From contig VSJF01000008.1 in assembly GCA_009739215.1 (NCBI GenBank), positions 496,001 through 560,000 of the forward strand: 64,000 nucleotides of DNA, in the 5' to 3' direction. The translations under genes were made by a program, and so were the position numbers. Positions 12,431 to 24,300 of this stretch are shown here, piece by piece; within the stretch, counting starts at the first letter, position 1, and each line of letters begins with the position of its first letter. This stretch comes from Floccularia luteovirens. Its lineage: Eukaryota; Basidiomycota; Agaricomycetes; Agaricales; Squamanitaceae. Below the pieces are notes generated by a model. That model was not told where the DNA came from. It saw nothing but the letters and a program-made list of their open reading frames with translations, and did not search any database.

Positions 12431-13918
12431 ATGTTCGGGGAATCTGATTCGGAGAGCCCCCGAGTTCCTAGTCCTTGGGACTCTGTTATATCATCTCCCC
12501 CTACCCCCTCTCCTCCTCTAGGGTACGCACGTACTCCCAGTCCTTTAGCTTGCAAACTCGTTCCTCGGCTTGTGCCAGAAGCAGACGACGGGAATGTGGA
12601 ATACAAGTTACAACTGCTCTCTCCGTCCCCAGCGCGGTTCGCACGCCTTGTGACGCAGTTAAAGTGGCGTTTATTGGAAGGTGGAGGACAAGCATACTAT
12701 GAACTTGGAGTAGCAGATTCAGGAGATCTGGTCGGCTTAACTCGGGATGATTTGGAACATAGTCTAGAGACTTTAGAGATGATGGCAGGGGAAATTGGAG
12801 CCAGTGTTATAGTTGTGAAGGAAATAATGGTCCCGGCCGCTATTGCTGAGCTGAATGCAACTCACAAGGAACGAAAGAATGACGATAGGGTCAGGCAGCA
12901 GAATCATAAATATGACCATTACTCCGGTTCGTCATCTCCTGGATATACTTCGACGAGCACTATCGCAACGACGGAAACTGAAGCGGAATCGATAACCGCA
13001 ATTGATACAGCAGATGTCGACTATGAAGAGAAAGAGGACGATCTACTTATAACCGTTGATGTGGATGCAAATGCAATTATTCAACAAGCGACAACAACAG
13101 ACATCCCTTCGGTAATCTCTCCGTCTGTCCTTTCTCTAGAACTGGACCCAGATCCAGGAGATGTCGCAGATGCAGAGACAGATGACGATCACTCACAGTC
13201 CGAGTTATTGATTGACTTGGAGATCTCAATTGTCTACAAGCCAAGGCCTGTGCGTGTGCGTGCCCACGCAAATCACGCTCATGTCCTAATGAACCGCGGC
13301 AAGAACAAACGGATGAAGAAGATCAAGCAGATAAATTCAACTAGCATCACAGGAAATGTCAACACAATTCTTGAGCATGGTGAAGGAAAACATTCCGACA
13401 GGTCTGTTCATAGGCGGCAAGTCCGTGATAGAAGAAGAGCTGAAAGCAAGAAAACCGCGATATCAGATACAGCGCAGGAGTCTAAAGGCAATGGTGCTGT
13501 GAATGCAGAGAACCATAACCACTCCGTTGCAGATGCGGCTGCACCAGCTACGGAGCACAAGACGTCTCACGACCCGAATGACGGATCCTCCGCCCTTTCC
13601 CAAGCTTCTGTTGATATACCTGATACAAAAGCTGTATTAGGCGGTGTCGTACCTGCCATCGAGATAAACGATTTTGACAACGAATGGAAGGACGATAACA
13701 ATGATGTATTTGCTACGCCCTCGACTACCTCTCCATCAATCCCGACTTTTGCACCTTCATCCATTGGGGAATCACACCTAAATGTGAATATGGACTACAT
13801 ACAACACGCGAACTTGTCTGGTAACGATGAGACCAGGCTTATTGTTGAAGTTCTTGTCGTTAGGAAATTATCAATGGAAGAAGCCTTTATTGATTTTGAA
13901 GGTTTCTCACTGGTATAG
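12431..13918 (+). CDS. Stand-alone GTPBP1/GP-1 N-terminal domain protein (no GTPase domain)
   Basis: Intronless 495-residue ORF. Residues of about 57-137 match the N-terminal domain that precedes the G domain in GTPBP1/GTPBP2 (GP-1) proteins: an EYKLQLLSPSP strand, TQLKWRLLEGGGQAYYELGV, DSGDLVGLTRDDL and SLETLEMMAGEIGAS. No P-loop (GxxxxGK[ST]), DxxG or NKxD motif follows. Instead there is a long acidic, Thr/Asp-rich region, then a basic stretch with MNRGKNKRMKKIK and RRQVRDRRRAESKK, and a conserved-looking C-terminus (EVLVVRKLSMEEAFIDFEGFSLV). The N-terminus is rich in Ser-Pro motifs. This appears to be a complete protein rather than a fragment, since it ends in an ordered tail and the next gene begins about 250 bp downstream. 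Function is unknown; a link to GTPBP-type translation/RNA-decay factors is inference. Confidence 0.75.
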   Translation: MFGESDSESPRVPSPWDSVISSPPTPSPPLGYARTPSPLACKLVPRLVPEADDGNVEYKLQLLSPSPARFARLVTQLKWRLLEGGGQAYYELGVADSGDLVGLTRDDLEHSLETLEMMAGEIGASVIVVKEIMVPAAIAELNATHKERKNDDRVRQQNHKYDHYSGSSSPGYTSTSTIATTETEAESITAIDTADVDYEEKEDDLLITVDVDANAIIQQATTTDIPSVISPSVLSLELDPDPGDVADAETDDDHSQSELLIDLEISIVYKPRPVRVRAHANHAHVLMNRGKNKRMKKIKQINSTSITGNVNTILEHGEGKHSDRSVHRRQVRDRRRAESKKTAISDTAQESKGNGAVNAENHNHSVADAAAPATEHKTSHDPNDGSSALSQASVDIPDTKAVLGGVVPAIEINDFDNEWKDDNNDVFATPSTTSPSIPTFAPSSIGESHLNVNMDYIQHANLSGNDETRLIVEVLVVRKLSMEEAFIDFEGFSLV

Positions 13919-14174
13919 CTTATAACCAAGAAGTGACTGTTTCTCAACTTTTTTTTCTTACTTTTATTTATACTCGCTTTTATTTTGATATTTTGTTGAA
14001 TTATGTATGTAAAAGAATGGTTCGTGTGGACTTGTGTATTAATATGACTCCTGCATTCAAACAACATTTGAATTCAAGAAATACAATTACTTTCTGTATG
14101 TTACTCCAGATAATGATCACCGTTTCTGGAAATGTGGCTGTGCTAAATTTTGCTTTTCACCAAAACCGACGAAA

Positions 14175-17100
14175 ATGCCTAATCTTAAAAGAAAGAGAGG
14201 AAGTGAAAGATCCTCGATGGTGGTGCGTTGACTTAATGGAACAGAAATGCATTGCTTTAACTACCTTTTAGAAGAATGCTGCACCCGACAACGAGCAATC
14301 CGATGATAACTTCAGTGCCGGAAGTTTTCATAAGAATGATGTAGCCGATGAACAGTCGGACATTTCTGTAGATAACGATGACGCGGACGAATGGCAAGGA
14401 ATAGATGATGAACACGCCGTGAATAGGGGCCCAATAAACGATGGTCGCACCAGCAACAGCTTGAGTAGACCCCCTGCTGGAGAAGAGTTGAGAGTTATAA
14501 AGGATGCTACCGAACTTTTCAGGTCTGGCTCTTTCAAGCTACAGGCATGTCATACTTTGTAGCATTTAATATCCTATTTCTAATTGCTTGATAGGTAGAT
14601 GCACTTTTACCTAATGTCCGTCCAAAAGCATCGAGAATTCCACCTCTTGAACACTTTCTACTGGACCTCCATACGTTTTTGAAAAGTCTCCCGCCTATTG
14701 CGTCTCAGCACCCATTACAAGCTGCTCGTAAACTGCTCAAGTCCCATGTCTCAGTACCGTATGTAATACCTCTTCCCTCGGAAGAGACGAATTGGAAAGT
14801 CGCATTCGAACCGCCAAGAGATATCACGCTTGTTGGAAGTTGGGCGAACAAAGTCTCAGTCAAATCGAAGGATGGTTTAAAATTCGGTGTTGACTTGGCT
14901 GTAGAAATGCCTAACGTAAATATATTATATTTCACTCTCTTGTGGATAGAATATTGATTTGTCCTCTCTAGGACATTTTCCAAGAGAAGGATTACCTGAA
15001 CGGACGATTTTTTCAAAAAAAGGCTTTCTATATCGCAATCATTGCCGCAGCCATACAAAGCTCAACGAGCCCTCTAAATGTAGATGTATGTTACGAATCC
15101 CATCGAGGCGACCCCCGTTTAACAAAACTAGTCCTGAGCCCAAGGAAAGGTGAGTGGAGCACTGGTTATATTTCCGTCCAGTACTTGACCCTTTTTAGAT
15201 GATTCGCCGAATGACTTTACTAAATTATATGCGCAAGTTTGTATTATCCCCGTCATGTCTACTAGCTCGCCCATCGCCTTGCAAAAACTCTCACCCTCTC
15301 ATTCGAACATCCGTATCTCATCAAATTCACCAGAAGGAGAAATGTCGGTTCGCCAGCCAACACCTATGTATAATACAGCCATTCTGCTATCCCTCAGTCC
15401 GAGGTCAAATTTACTTGCAAGCTACACACTCAAACAGGAGGCGCCTAGTTTTAGTGATGCGGTAACGCTCCTACGTGTATGGGCAAATCAACGAGGCTAT
15501 TGCGAAGGCTCGAGAATGTGTATCCATGGTTTTGACGGGAGCGGACCGTGGTGGTCTGCACTTCTGGAGATGCTAATTTTAGGAGAAGAGCCGCTTCCAG
15601 GTGCTCTCAAAGGGTCGAAACGACGGCCGTTGGGAAAAGGTTTAAGTTCCTATCAACTTTTCAAAACGGCTCTAGATTTCTTGGGTATGTCGACCCCATG
15701 AGTTGGAGTACGTTATACTAATAAGCCACCAAAGCAAAGCATGACTTCACCTCTAGTCCAATCTATTTGAAGACAAAGGCTGGGCATAAGGTGAGATATG
15801 CCAGATACCGGTCGTGTTTGCCAACTGTAACTTCTCCAGTTCCCCCCAGCCGAGTACAAAGAAAATCATCAAGCCATTTTCATTGACTCGTCGTCTTTGA
15901 GTAACTTGCTCGTGGGGGTTCCGGTTGGCTCCCTTGAATTGGTGAGTATAGAGTATCTAGTTGTGATAACCCAATTATTTATATGCTCTAGCTTCGGCAT
16001 GATGCCTCGGAGACATTAGAACTACTCAACAAGTCGTCGTTATCAAGTGACCCTTTCTCCGAAGTGTTTCTGATAGACCATCGTGATCTCCCCACTAGAT
16101 TTGATACTCTCCTCCGGTACTTCTCTTCCTTTACCTTCTTGCCTCCGCCTGTTAACGGGATGTTATCATAGCGTGGATCTTTCAAGTATGCAGCCTCGGA
16201 AATCGTCAGTGGAGCAAACAATGGATTGGGGTTCTGCTGCAAATGCGGTAATGGCATCTCTATGTGATATGGTCCGGCGGGGATTGGGAGATCGTGCCCG
16301 AGCAGTTGTTGTATTACACCCCTCAATACCAAGTCGGTCGTTGTCGCAAGCGCATCCATCGAACTCTACCATTATATTCATCGGAATGATACACAATCAT
16401 GAAAATGCCTTCCGCCTTGTTGATCATGGTCCTGCTGCAGATGAACAAGACGAGACACTTAAGACCGCTTTCCGAGAGTTTTGGGGCGACAAGGCAGAAC
16501 TAAGGCGGTTTAAAGACGGTCGCATCTTGGAAAGCGTTGTTTGGGACGTAAAAACATCCGATGAACGGGCACATATTCCTGCTATGGTCGTCCGATACGT
16601 ACTTCAAAGACATTTCGCGATTGGGGATGGTTTTATCCAAACTTGGCAAAACCCGTTCGATTCGTTGCTTCGCCTCCCAGAATCAGTATCGTCTATCTAC
16701 CTTGAAACTGAGATCCCCGTCAGCTTTAAAGGAGCTATTAGTGCCTATGACCAACTTGTGAAATCTATCAAGGCTCTCGGCGATAAATTACCTCTATCCT
16801 TATTAAACATCAGCCCTATCTCAGATTCCTTGCGATACACAAGCACATTTAGTCCAGTCCCTATTCCGGAATCACTAGCTCCGATAATACCACCGGGTGC
16901 TCGATACCTATCACCCTTCGGTATAATATTAGAATTCGAAAAATCATCGAAATGGCCAGACGATATACGGGCTATCCAAAAAATTAAACTAGCGTTTTTT
17001 GAACGGATCGCTGCGGAATTCATGGATACAATCCCTAATCTCAAAGCAAATGTTGTTCTTGGGGGTAGTGTACGCGAATCTGACATGCAGGATACAGCTT

Positions 17101-18435
17101 CACTAGAAATAATAACACCAGAAGGGTGGGCATTCTCGGCTTACATCTGGAACGAGCGTGAAGCGGTGTTACTCCAGCGAATAATTGATGGAAACAATAA
17201 TAATCTGCCTCATATTATTTCTAAGGCAAACAATGTCAAGCAAGGCAAGGAGTACCAAGAGGCTCTCAATGCAATGGAAGTCTATACTCGAAGGTTTATC
17301 CATGCTCCCCGCCACCATAGAGCCATTGCTGCTTTATGTCACCGCTACTCCGCCTTCGCGGGAACAGTTCGTCTTACAAAACGATGGCTTGCGTCGCACT
17401 GGCTATTACAAGGACATATAAGGGAGGAAGTTGTGGAGCTCATCTGCGCTAAATTTTTTGCAGGTGATGAGGTGGAGAGTATAACGGACTTGGACCAAGA
17501 TCAGAAATCACTTGTCTCCGCGCCTGGGAGCAAAGAACGCGGTTTTGCATGTGTTGTTCGCTTCCTAAAAGATTGGAAATGGATGGACGGCTTGTTTGTT
17601 CCGCTATACGGGAGTGGTGCTGGTGTTCATGATGATCAAGCAAAAAGCAACGTAAAGATCAATGGCCCAGGAGTATGGATGATTTCAACGGAATTTGATA
17701 GTGATGGGAAAATTTGGACTTCTCATGGACCTGATAATGTTGTTGCACACCGCATACGTACATTAGCAGGTGCGACATGGAGATGCCTTCAAAAGTTGGA
17801 GCTAGGACGACTTGATGTGATGGTAAGTTTATGACCTGACTCCCTTTATCAACTTTGCAGCTCAGTGTCTCGCACTCTGCTAGACAATGTTTATTCATCC
17901 TACTCAGGATTATGATGTACTGATCCAGCTTGATGCAAATGCTCTACCTCGCTATGCGCAGAATGTTCGCGTGGACTCTAACGTATTGCTAAACAGACGT
18001 GGGGTGTATGCGAATTTGCCGGAGAATGTCGTCGTCACACCTAGTTTTGATCCAGCTTATCTGCTCTACAAGGACCTACAGGCAAGACCTCGTCTTAAAA
18101 TCCACTTATCTTAACTAAATGGCTATTCAGCGTATTTATTCTGACACTTTCAAGATATTTTTCGACCCTTATGGCGGAGATCAATTTGGCATTGTGTGGG
18201 ATCCGACGTTAAAACAAACAAGGCCGTTTAGGGTTCTGGGGGGGTTTTCATCTATGCCTGTAGATACAGTGAGCAACCCGTTAATACATTGACCGGAGAT
18301 TTTCAATTAATGACCATCTAGGACGACTCACGGTCGAAAGATAAAGGAGCGGTTATATTGAACGAGGTAGCAGTCCTCACTGAAGTTGAACGTTTGGGAA
18401 CAGGCTTGATAAAGGCTATCACCATACGTGGTTAA
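14175..18435 (+). CDS. UTP22: Nrap/Utp22 family protein, small-subunit processome component
   Basis: Twelve exons fit in frame throughout: 14175-14219, 14272-14544, 14595-14915, 14972-15149, 15199-15684, 15735-15790, 15840-15941, 15992-16116, 16172-17822, 17884-18081, 18131-18268 and 18322-18435 (1228 residues, close to yeast Utp22). Family blocks include SYTLKQEAPSFSDAVTLLRVWANQRGY, EFWGDKAELRRFKDGRILESVVWD, TVRLTKRWLASHWL and, near the end, DYDVLIQLDANALPRYAQN, then DTFKIFFDPYGGDQFGIVWDP. Utp22/Nrap acts in the nucleolus in early 18S rRNA processing with Rrp7 and the CK2 module; it has a nucleotidyltransferase-like fold thought to lack activity. The N-terminus is acidic, with a basic MPNLKRKRG start. 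Introns after exon 2 (CAG|GCATGT) and exon 10 (CAG|GCAAGA) begin with GC. Confidence 0.93.
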
Positions 18436-18840
18436 CATTTCTCATGCCTTACTGGACTCAAAATACTCGAATTGAAACATATATGCGATATCATTGTCGC
18501 TGTGCAAATGGTTTACATGAATCTATGAGTGACTACTGGGCCTAGCTATCTCAGTAACCCTCCGCATGAGGCTGAAACCAAGGTCGGAGCGCAGTGCGCT
18601 TGCGCGGGCTAGTGTATCATCGTCATAGCTTTCAGATAGGCTGAAGAGTCAAGGATGCTGTTTTAGCGGAGTTCTTGGGGGTGGGCAGTGTGTAGCTGGG
18701 GATTTGCCACGATCGCGAAATAACAACCTGTGGAATGTGAAAGAGTTAGACTTATCAGGATAGTGTCATGATCACTTGCCCCAAATTGCAAAGCATCACC
18801 CATAATGTGTTCTGTCGTACATCAATGCATCAAGCGTTAG
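18436..18840. other. Intergenic
   Basis: Non-coding stretch between the Utp22 stop codon and the left arm of the large inverted repeat. No element recognised. Confidence 0.4.
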
Positions 18841-19191
18841 GCACCGCATTCTGTTTGATTGGTTAATAAAATTACCAAAAATGATAATAGATATAGTCAC
18901 GGAGCATAAAGCAGCACTCGCCAAGCAAGGCAAAGAGCCCAGGAACACACAAGACACTACTGCTTCACCCATGAACTAAACCGCTTTCCAGTTTGACATA
19001 TCAAGAGTCCCACCGTAGTGGGCGGTCAGAGCGACGCTGGCATGCAGCTGACACTTTTCCGTCTATGCCAGATCAGGGCCATGGTTTAGCTGAGAGGGGT
19101 GCCACACCTGAACCCGCACGCCGTCTACCCTAGGCGTTGAGCGCGGGTCCCACGTCGTACACACAGCAGCGTGCCATCATGTACGACTGAG

Positions 19192-19464
19192 TCAGAGTCG
19201 GCGGTCAGAGGCCCCGCTTTCCCGTATGGTTATATGGTTGGACAGCAGTGAAATGGGTGCCCTAAACTGGGGGTATACCTGCCTACATTGTGTGTTGTTC
19301 CTGAGCAGGGCGGGATTCGGTGCGTATATTGCGTGAGAGGGGGTCGTAATTGATGTATGGGAGCATGTCAATATGCTGAGGGAGATTTGAGTACACTCCC
19401 CGCCAATAGTGTATGTGCAACACTTACAGTTTGCTTCATTGCCTCGCCGTCTGGGATCAGTCAT
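19192..19464 (-). CDS. 90-codon open frame in left palindrome arm, unrecognised
   Basis: Opens with ATG at 19464 and reads outward through the left arm. Residues 14-90 are identical to those of the frame at 19921-20193; only the first 13 residues differ (MTDPRRRGNEAN here). It is preceded by a TATA-like sequence on the same strand (plus-strand 19586-19597) about 120 bp upstream. A GTAAGTG donor-like site lies at codon 13, so the real product could be a short first exon spliced elsewhere, but no acceptor giving a recognisable protein was found. No family was identified. Confidence 0.3.
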   Translation of the reverse strand: MTDPRRRGNEANCKCCTYTIGGECTQISLSILTCSHTSITTPSHAIYAPNPALLRNNTQCRQVYPQFRAPISLLSNHITIRESGASDRRL

Positions 19465-19585
19465 TGCGATTTGGATAGAAATCGGGAATTGACAGTAAAG
19501 ATTAGAGTAATACTGCGAGTAGTTCGCTTTGTAGTTGGTTGTATGAGATCAAGGGAAGGATGCAGTTTACTGGGAAGTAGCCCGC

Positions 19586-19721
19586 CTTTTTATAATGCGT
19601 TTCGGGCGTGAAAAGTTGGTTGTGTTTGTACAAGACGCGACATCGCGAAGTCACATGCTACAATCGCGTCTTGAACCAAACAAAGCCAACTTTACACGCC
19701 CGATAATGGGTATAAATAAAG
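19586..19721. promoter_or_regulatory. Symmetric divergent promoter-like core
   Basis: Two TATA-like boxes point outward: ATTATAAAAAGG on the minus strand (plus 19586-19597) and GGGTATAAATAAAG on the plus strand (19708-19721). Between them lies an imperfect 40-bp inverted repeat, each half starting CGGGCGTG at the outside (19603-19641 and 19663-19702). It includes a perfect 10-bp pair CAAGACGCGA / TCGCGTCTTG at 19631-19640 and 19664-19673. A pyrimidine-rich leader follows the right TATA. The arrangement reads as one bidirectional promoter serving both open frames; this is inference from layout. Confidence 0.55.
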
Positions 19722-19920
19722 TTATCTATGGTCGATAAACTACATTCACTTCCATCACTTCTACTGCTTTATATCTTCTACTATCAGCTCTCCAACTCCT
19801 AAACGTTTAAACGCTGGGGCAATGAAACAATCCTTTGATCTCATACAAAGTAGATCACTCGCAACGTTACTCTAAATCTTTACTGCGAACTCCCGATTCC
19901 TATTTTAAAGTCAAATAGCA

Positions 19921-20193
19921 ATGACTTATCCTAAATGTGGAGGCAATAGAACAAACTGTAAGTGTTGCACATACACTATTGGCGGGGAGTGTACTCAAAT
20001 CTCCCTCAGCATATTGACATGCTCCCATACATCAATTACGACCCCCTCTCACGCAATATACGCACCGAATCCCGCCCTGCTCAGGAACAACACACAATGT
20101 AGGCAGGTATACCCCCAGTTTAGGGCACCCATTTCACTGCTGTCCAACCATATAACCATACGGGAAAGCGGGGCCTCTGACCGCCGACTCTGA
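19921..20193 (+). CDS. 90-codon open frame in right palindrome arm, unrecognised
   Basis: Opens with ATG at 19921 about 200 bp downstream of a TATAAATA box and reads outward through the right arm. It mirrors the frame at 19192-19464, from which it differs only in the first 13 residues (MTYPKCGGNRTN here). The N-terminal half has several Cys (C6, C13, C15, C16, C24), but the other copy lacks the first, so a metal-binding role is not supported. The same GTAAGTG donor-like site occurs at codon 13. Function unknown; it may be non-coding. Confidence 0.3.
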   Translation: MTYPKCGGNRTNCKCCTYTIGGECTQISLSILTCSHTSITTPSHAIYAPNPALLRNNTQCRQVYPQFRAPISLLSNHITIRESGASDRRL

Positions 20194-20543
20194 CTCAGTC
20201 GTACATGATGGCACGCTGCTGTGTGTACGACGTGGGACCCGCGCTCAACGCCTAGGGTAGACGGCGTGCGGGTTCAGGTGTGGCACCCCTCTCAGCTAAA
20301 CCATGGCCCTGATCTGGCATAGACGGAAAAGTGTCAGCTGCATGCCAGCGTCGCTCTGACCGCCCACTACGGTGGGACTCTTGATATGTCAAACTGGAAA
20401 GCGGTTTAGTTCATGGGTGAAGCAGTAGTGTCTTGTGTGTTCCTGGGCTCTTTGCCTTGCTTGGCGAGTGCTGCTTTATGCTCCGTGACTATATCTATTA
20501 TCATTTTTGGTAATGTTATTAACCAATCAACAGAATGCGGTGC

Positions 20544-21385
20544 CTCTTTTCGTTGTTAACCACGCTTGGTCTAAAACAGAATCCGATCACGGTGATGTCT
20601 TCCGCATTTTTTCTTCTGTGGGAGTGTAATGAAATCATTACTGATATGTCAAACTCTGATTGACAGTCTACAGATGATAAAAGTACCATAAGCCGCTTCT
20701 GTTGTCTATCAATCGATCCAACGTCATGCTTGGAATAGAACTCACCATCATATGCCTTTGCAGAACTTGTAGGTATCCTTTTCCTTCCTCTGAATCTATA
20801 GTCGATAGGTCTAATCAGTTTTAGTTCCCTGATTACCCACGATAAACGTCCTAACGTCAGTCCAATGATAAAACACTTTCCAGACCTCTTCGGATATTAC
20901 TCCATCGACTCTCAACTGGAATAATAGGATGACTAGATGAAATAGTAAATAGAACGAGAATGGGATGATCCACTTCTGTTACCTCCTAATATAGTGGAGA
21001 GGCATTGACTTTGTATTACTGTGTTTATCGACTTCAATGTGACAAACCAACCTACTCTCGATTTCGAAACTTTGATCTGAAAGATAGTTTGTTAATTTGT
21101 TACACTTTGTGATTTTATTCGAGAGTAGTGATAATACTAAATTAGCTACAGAAAATTGTTATCTCAGTTTCATTTTAAAGGCTAGATCCAAACAAGGCAG
21201 TCTTTAATGCCCTAGTAGACTCTAATGTAATGTCAAAGCACTGTTCAATCCTACACCAGCCCGGCGCTATACAACAACCGACCTACATAATTAATGATAC
21301 AGATTAAATATTTTCATTACCATTCCTGAGACCTCGAAAAGATAAATTAGTTCAATTTCCTGATACACCGAATATTTAAGCAAAG
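20544..21385. other. AT-rich intergenic region
   Basis: Stretch between the right end of the palindrome and the 3' end of the OPT transporter gene. No coding region, RNA gene or repeat recognised. Confidence 0.4.
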
Positions 21386-24300
21386 TTACCCAAATGTCGT
21401 CCCAGGCACTAGTTTCCTTAAAGGAGGAAAGTTCCAATCAAGGGTGTCCTTATACACTTGATTACCCCACCTAGATTCCTTATTAAAAACCATGGATGAA
21501 TGACTTGAAAAATGGGAAACTCTTACCAGCGTTGAATAGTGTTGTGCCCTATTTTCCCATTCATGGGATATTGTAAACTTAGATAACGTGATTTTTCAGT
21601 GCGTGGGAATTGAAGGATGTTCATGAGCCCTCTTACCAGAAGAATACTAGGATTAAGCCCACTGCCGTGCCAGCATCAAGGGCAGCCGATAAAACGTCTA
21701 CAAATTTTGGCTATTAGATCCGTACCCATTGTAAGTTTCAATCTGAGGGGAACTGACAATTATATTTTGCCCAATAAGAAAAGTGCTTCCGGCGCACAAC
21801 GTATTGGAAAATGAATCCAACAATAGCCCATGGTACATAGTTCACGGCGGTTGCTGGTGGGATTGAGCCGACCCCTGAGAAGATTAGTCTAGACGCACGT
21901 ATAAGTATTAAAAATTAATATAAAGAAGCAGAAAATCTGACGGGAAACTACACTTCATTCAGTATATATAGAATATAAGGTATAGTTGATACGCACTTCA
22001 AATATCTCAACAGTGTATTTGGGTATCTCCTTGTTATACACCATAGAATCAGTGGACATGCTGCGCCGATGAGGAAGAAGAATACGAGTGCTGTGATATC
22101 AATGTCAATTGGTGATTCGGCAAAACTTTGCATTCCTTTACTCACAGCTATATTTAATTTTCATGAAGATCACCGTGAGAAGAATAATCAATTAACAAGA
22201 AACAAACATACAAGTATATTTGGCCTTTGCTAAATTCGCGGGCGGGCCCAATAACTCCCCACTAGGAAAGAGATAAGAAAGATATTTCTAGACCTGAGGA
22301 GAACACCTACAATTATAGAAGCAGTCCCAAATACATGAGTGGATGTACAAGTAAAACTAGAAATCAAATCACATCAGCCCCATGTCTTATATCAAAGGGG
22401 ATTCCTTACCCGTCCTTTTGATCTTTGTTGCATAGATCCCTGGTAAAACCGCATATTGAGCCAAAAAAAAAAGTGTGTCAGTCCAAAACCACTCTTACTG
22501 AATATTCTCGAACATCCTACGAGAAGTGTAAGCTTACAGTTCAGGAATCTCCTGGTGAAATCATACCATGATTGAACTCCAAGTTGAACGGTCCCCGCGA
22601 TAATTGTAGCTACAACCTGTGAGAGCTCAGTAACAACCACTGGCATCGTTTGATTTAAAAACATAACATACCTGGGACCAGAACATAGGTCTCGGGGGTA
22701 TCTGGGTTGATTTTTGAGATTGTATTGAATAAAAATTTAGCCGTGGACAGACCTTCATATAACTGTTTATTCATTGAAAAGAATGATTATTACCGCCAAG
22801 CTTCAACGGCCAGAACTTACTGTCCAAGCTTGAAATCCGCCGTGAATTGCATGGCTGATGAAATATTTATTGAATTTGGCTTCATGGGAAGGAAATAAAA
22901 TGTACCTTGTGCCATAGTAACGTAGCCGTAAGTCTAGGCAAAGTTAGCGGTAAACATTGTCCGTTTCTATAAAACTGTACCTTAAACCTGCAGATAATTG
23001 TCAGTGTTTCTCTCAGCTTATCAAACCTTATTCACGTACATCATCATAGCGTTTGGTTTTCCTTGGTTACGATCATGTCAGTTCCAATACATTCGTGAAA
23101 ATTCAAAAGTATCCTTACCTGGTATCATAAAACCCACGATAAGTTCTGCTATAACGCTAAGAGACGGATATAAGTAAAAGAAACATAGAAACACATGCGA
23201 AATGCTAGGAAGACTAACTTCAATCCGATTTGGTAGTTTGTTATCGCTTGAATCATGCCTTTGGATGGTTATTAATCAATACAAGCCGGCAGAGATATCC
23301 GGAATGGCACTTACCAACTGGAATCATGTATATCACAGCTACAAATGTTATATATCAGGTATGTGGGCTCAGAACAAAAGTGCCGCTTACATATCAGCAA
23401 GGCAATAACCAGAGCCCAGATTGTCATCCCGGTTGGCCATAATTTTATGCAGATGCAGGCAAATGTGAAAGTAATAGCTGAAACTGGCGTCAACATTTGT
23501 ATAACAGGTGAAAACTAGGGAGTACTACCAAATACGCAAGCATAGTACCAATCGGGAACTAGTTGGTTATCAGTCAGATGTCAGGACCATTTTGATAAGT
23601 CACACCTTGAGGATATTTGGACATGAGTAGAGCATGGATATCTGGTGGTTCTCTTTTAGATCGGCAAAACTGCTGCCGCACAGGTTTCCAAAAGTGAATA
23701 ATAGCTGGGAAAGTATCAGTCAGATGCTCCTCAAGCAGTTTGGCCGAGGGAATACCATGAGTCATCGTAGCTAACATTTTTAGAAGTCAGATGTTGTTGA
23801 TGAAAAACCGAAGGACACGTACCAGTGATAGAAAAGAACGACAGCCCGTAAGACATGACAAATGCTGCCCTGTAAAAGAGCTTTAATTGGAGATAACCAA
23901 TCAACCACAATTTAACCCACGGTAAGTATAATGGGCTATAGGCTTTGTAGGCTGTCAAGTTGAGAGATGCGTTCTCGTCAATAATTCTCTTCACGTCATA
24001 TACTTGTCCCCTGTTATCGAAGGCACTTGGTGACGATATGCTAGACAACGGGAGTTCCAGTTTTGGATAGATACCAACCGATAAAGACTTACGGTAGATA
24101 TTGCGTATGCCAAATGTTGTTGTACTAGTGCCATCAAGTCAACATTAAACAACAAACAATGGAATTCGTATACGAACATAAAGCAGCGGTGTTAGGAACC
24201 CTGGGATCACGTAAGAATGGAGTATACTTCGAGAGTTTGATTTGCTCACAATAAAAAAGAAAGAATCCAATCATCACATTTGCCTCTGCCCACCCTTCGC

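Larger units (their letters stand above)
18841..20543. repeat. 1.7-kb near-perfect inverted repeat (palindrome) with 0.5-kb loop
   Basis: The left arm, 18841-19434, is the reverse complement of the right arm, 19951-20543. Line-by-line comparison shows only one substitution and one 1-bp indel, both near the outer ends. The loop, 19435-19950, is also symmetric but clearly diverged (roughly 75-85% where it aligns, with indels). Identity stops abruptly at the outer ends: the flanks 5' of 18841 and 3' of 20543 are unrelated, and no target-site duplication was seen. The arms encode, outward from the centre, an identical 77-residue tail of a 90-codon open frame on each side. No transposase or known element was recognised. 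The sharp step from nearly identical arms to a diverged loop suggests recent homogenisation (gene conversion) or a recent inverted duplication; an assembly artefact is the main alternative. Confidence 0.92.

Noticed and set aside
19921..20193. Metallothionein-like reading of the palindrome frame because of clustered N-terminal Cys
   Set aside because: The mirror copy lacks the first Cys and has Arg there, the rest of the frame has no metallothionein Cys spacing, and no splice form gave a Cys-rich protein.
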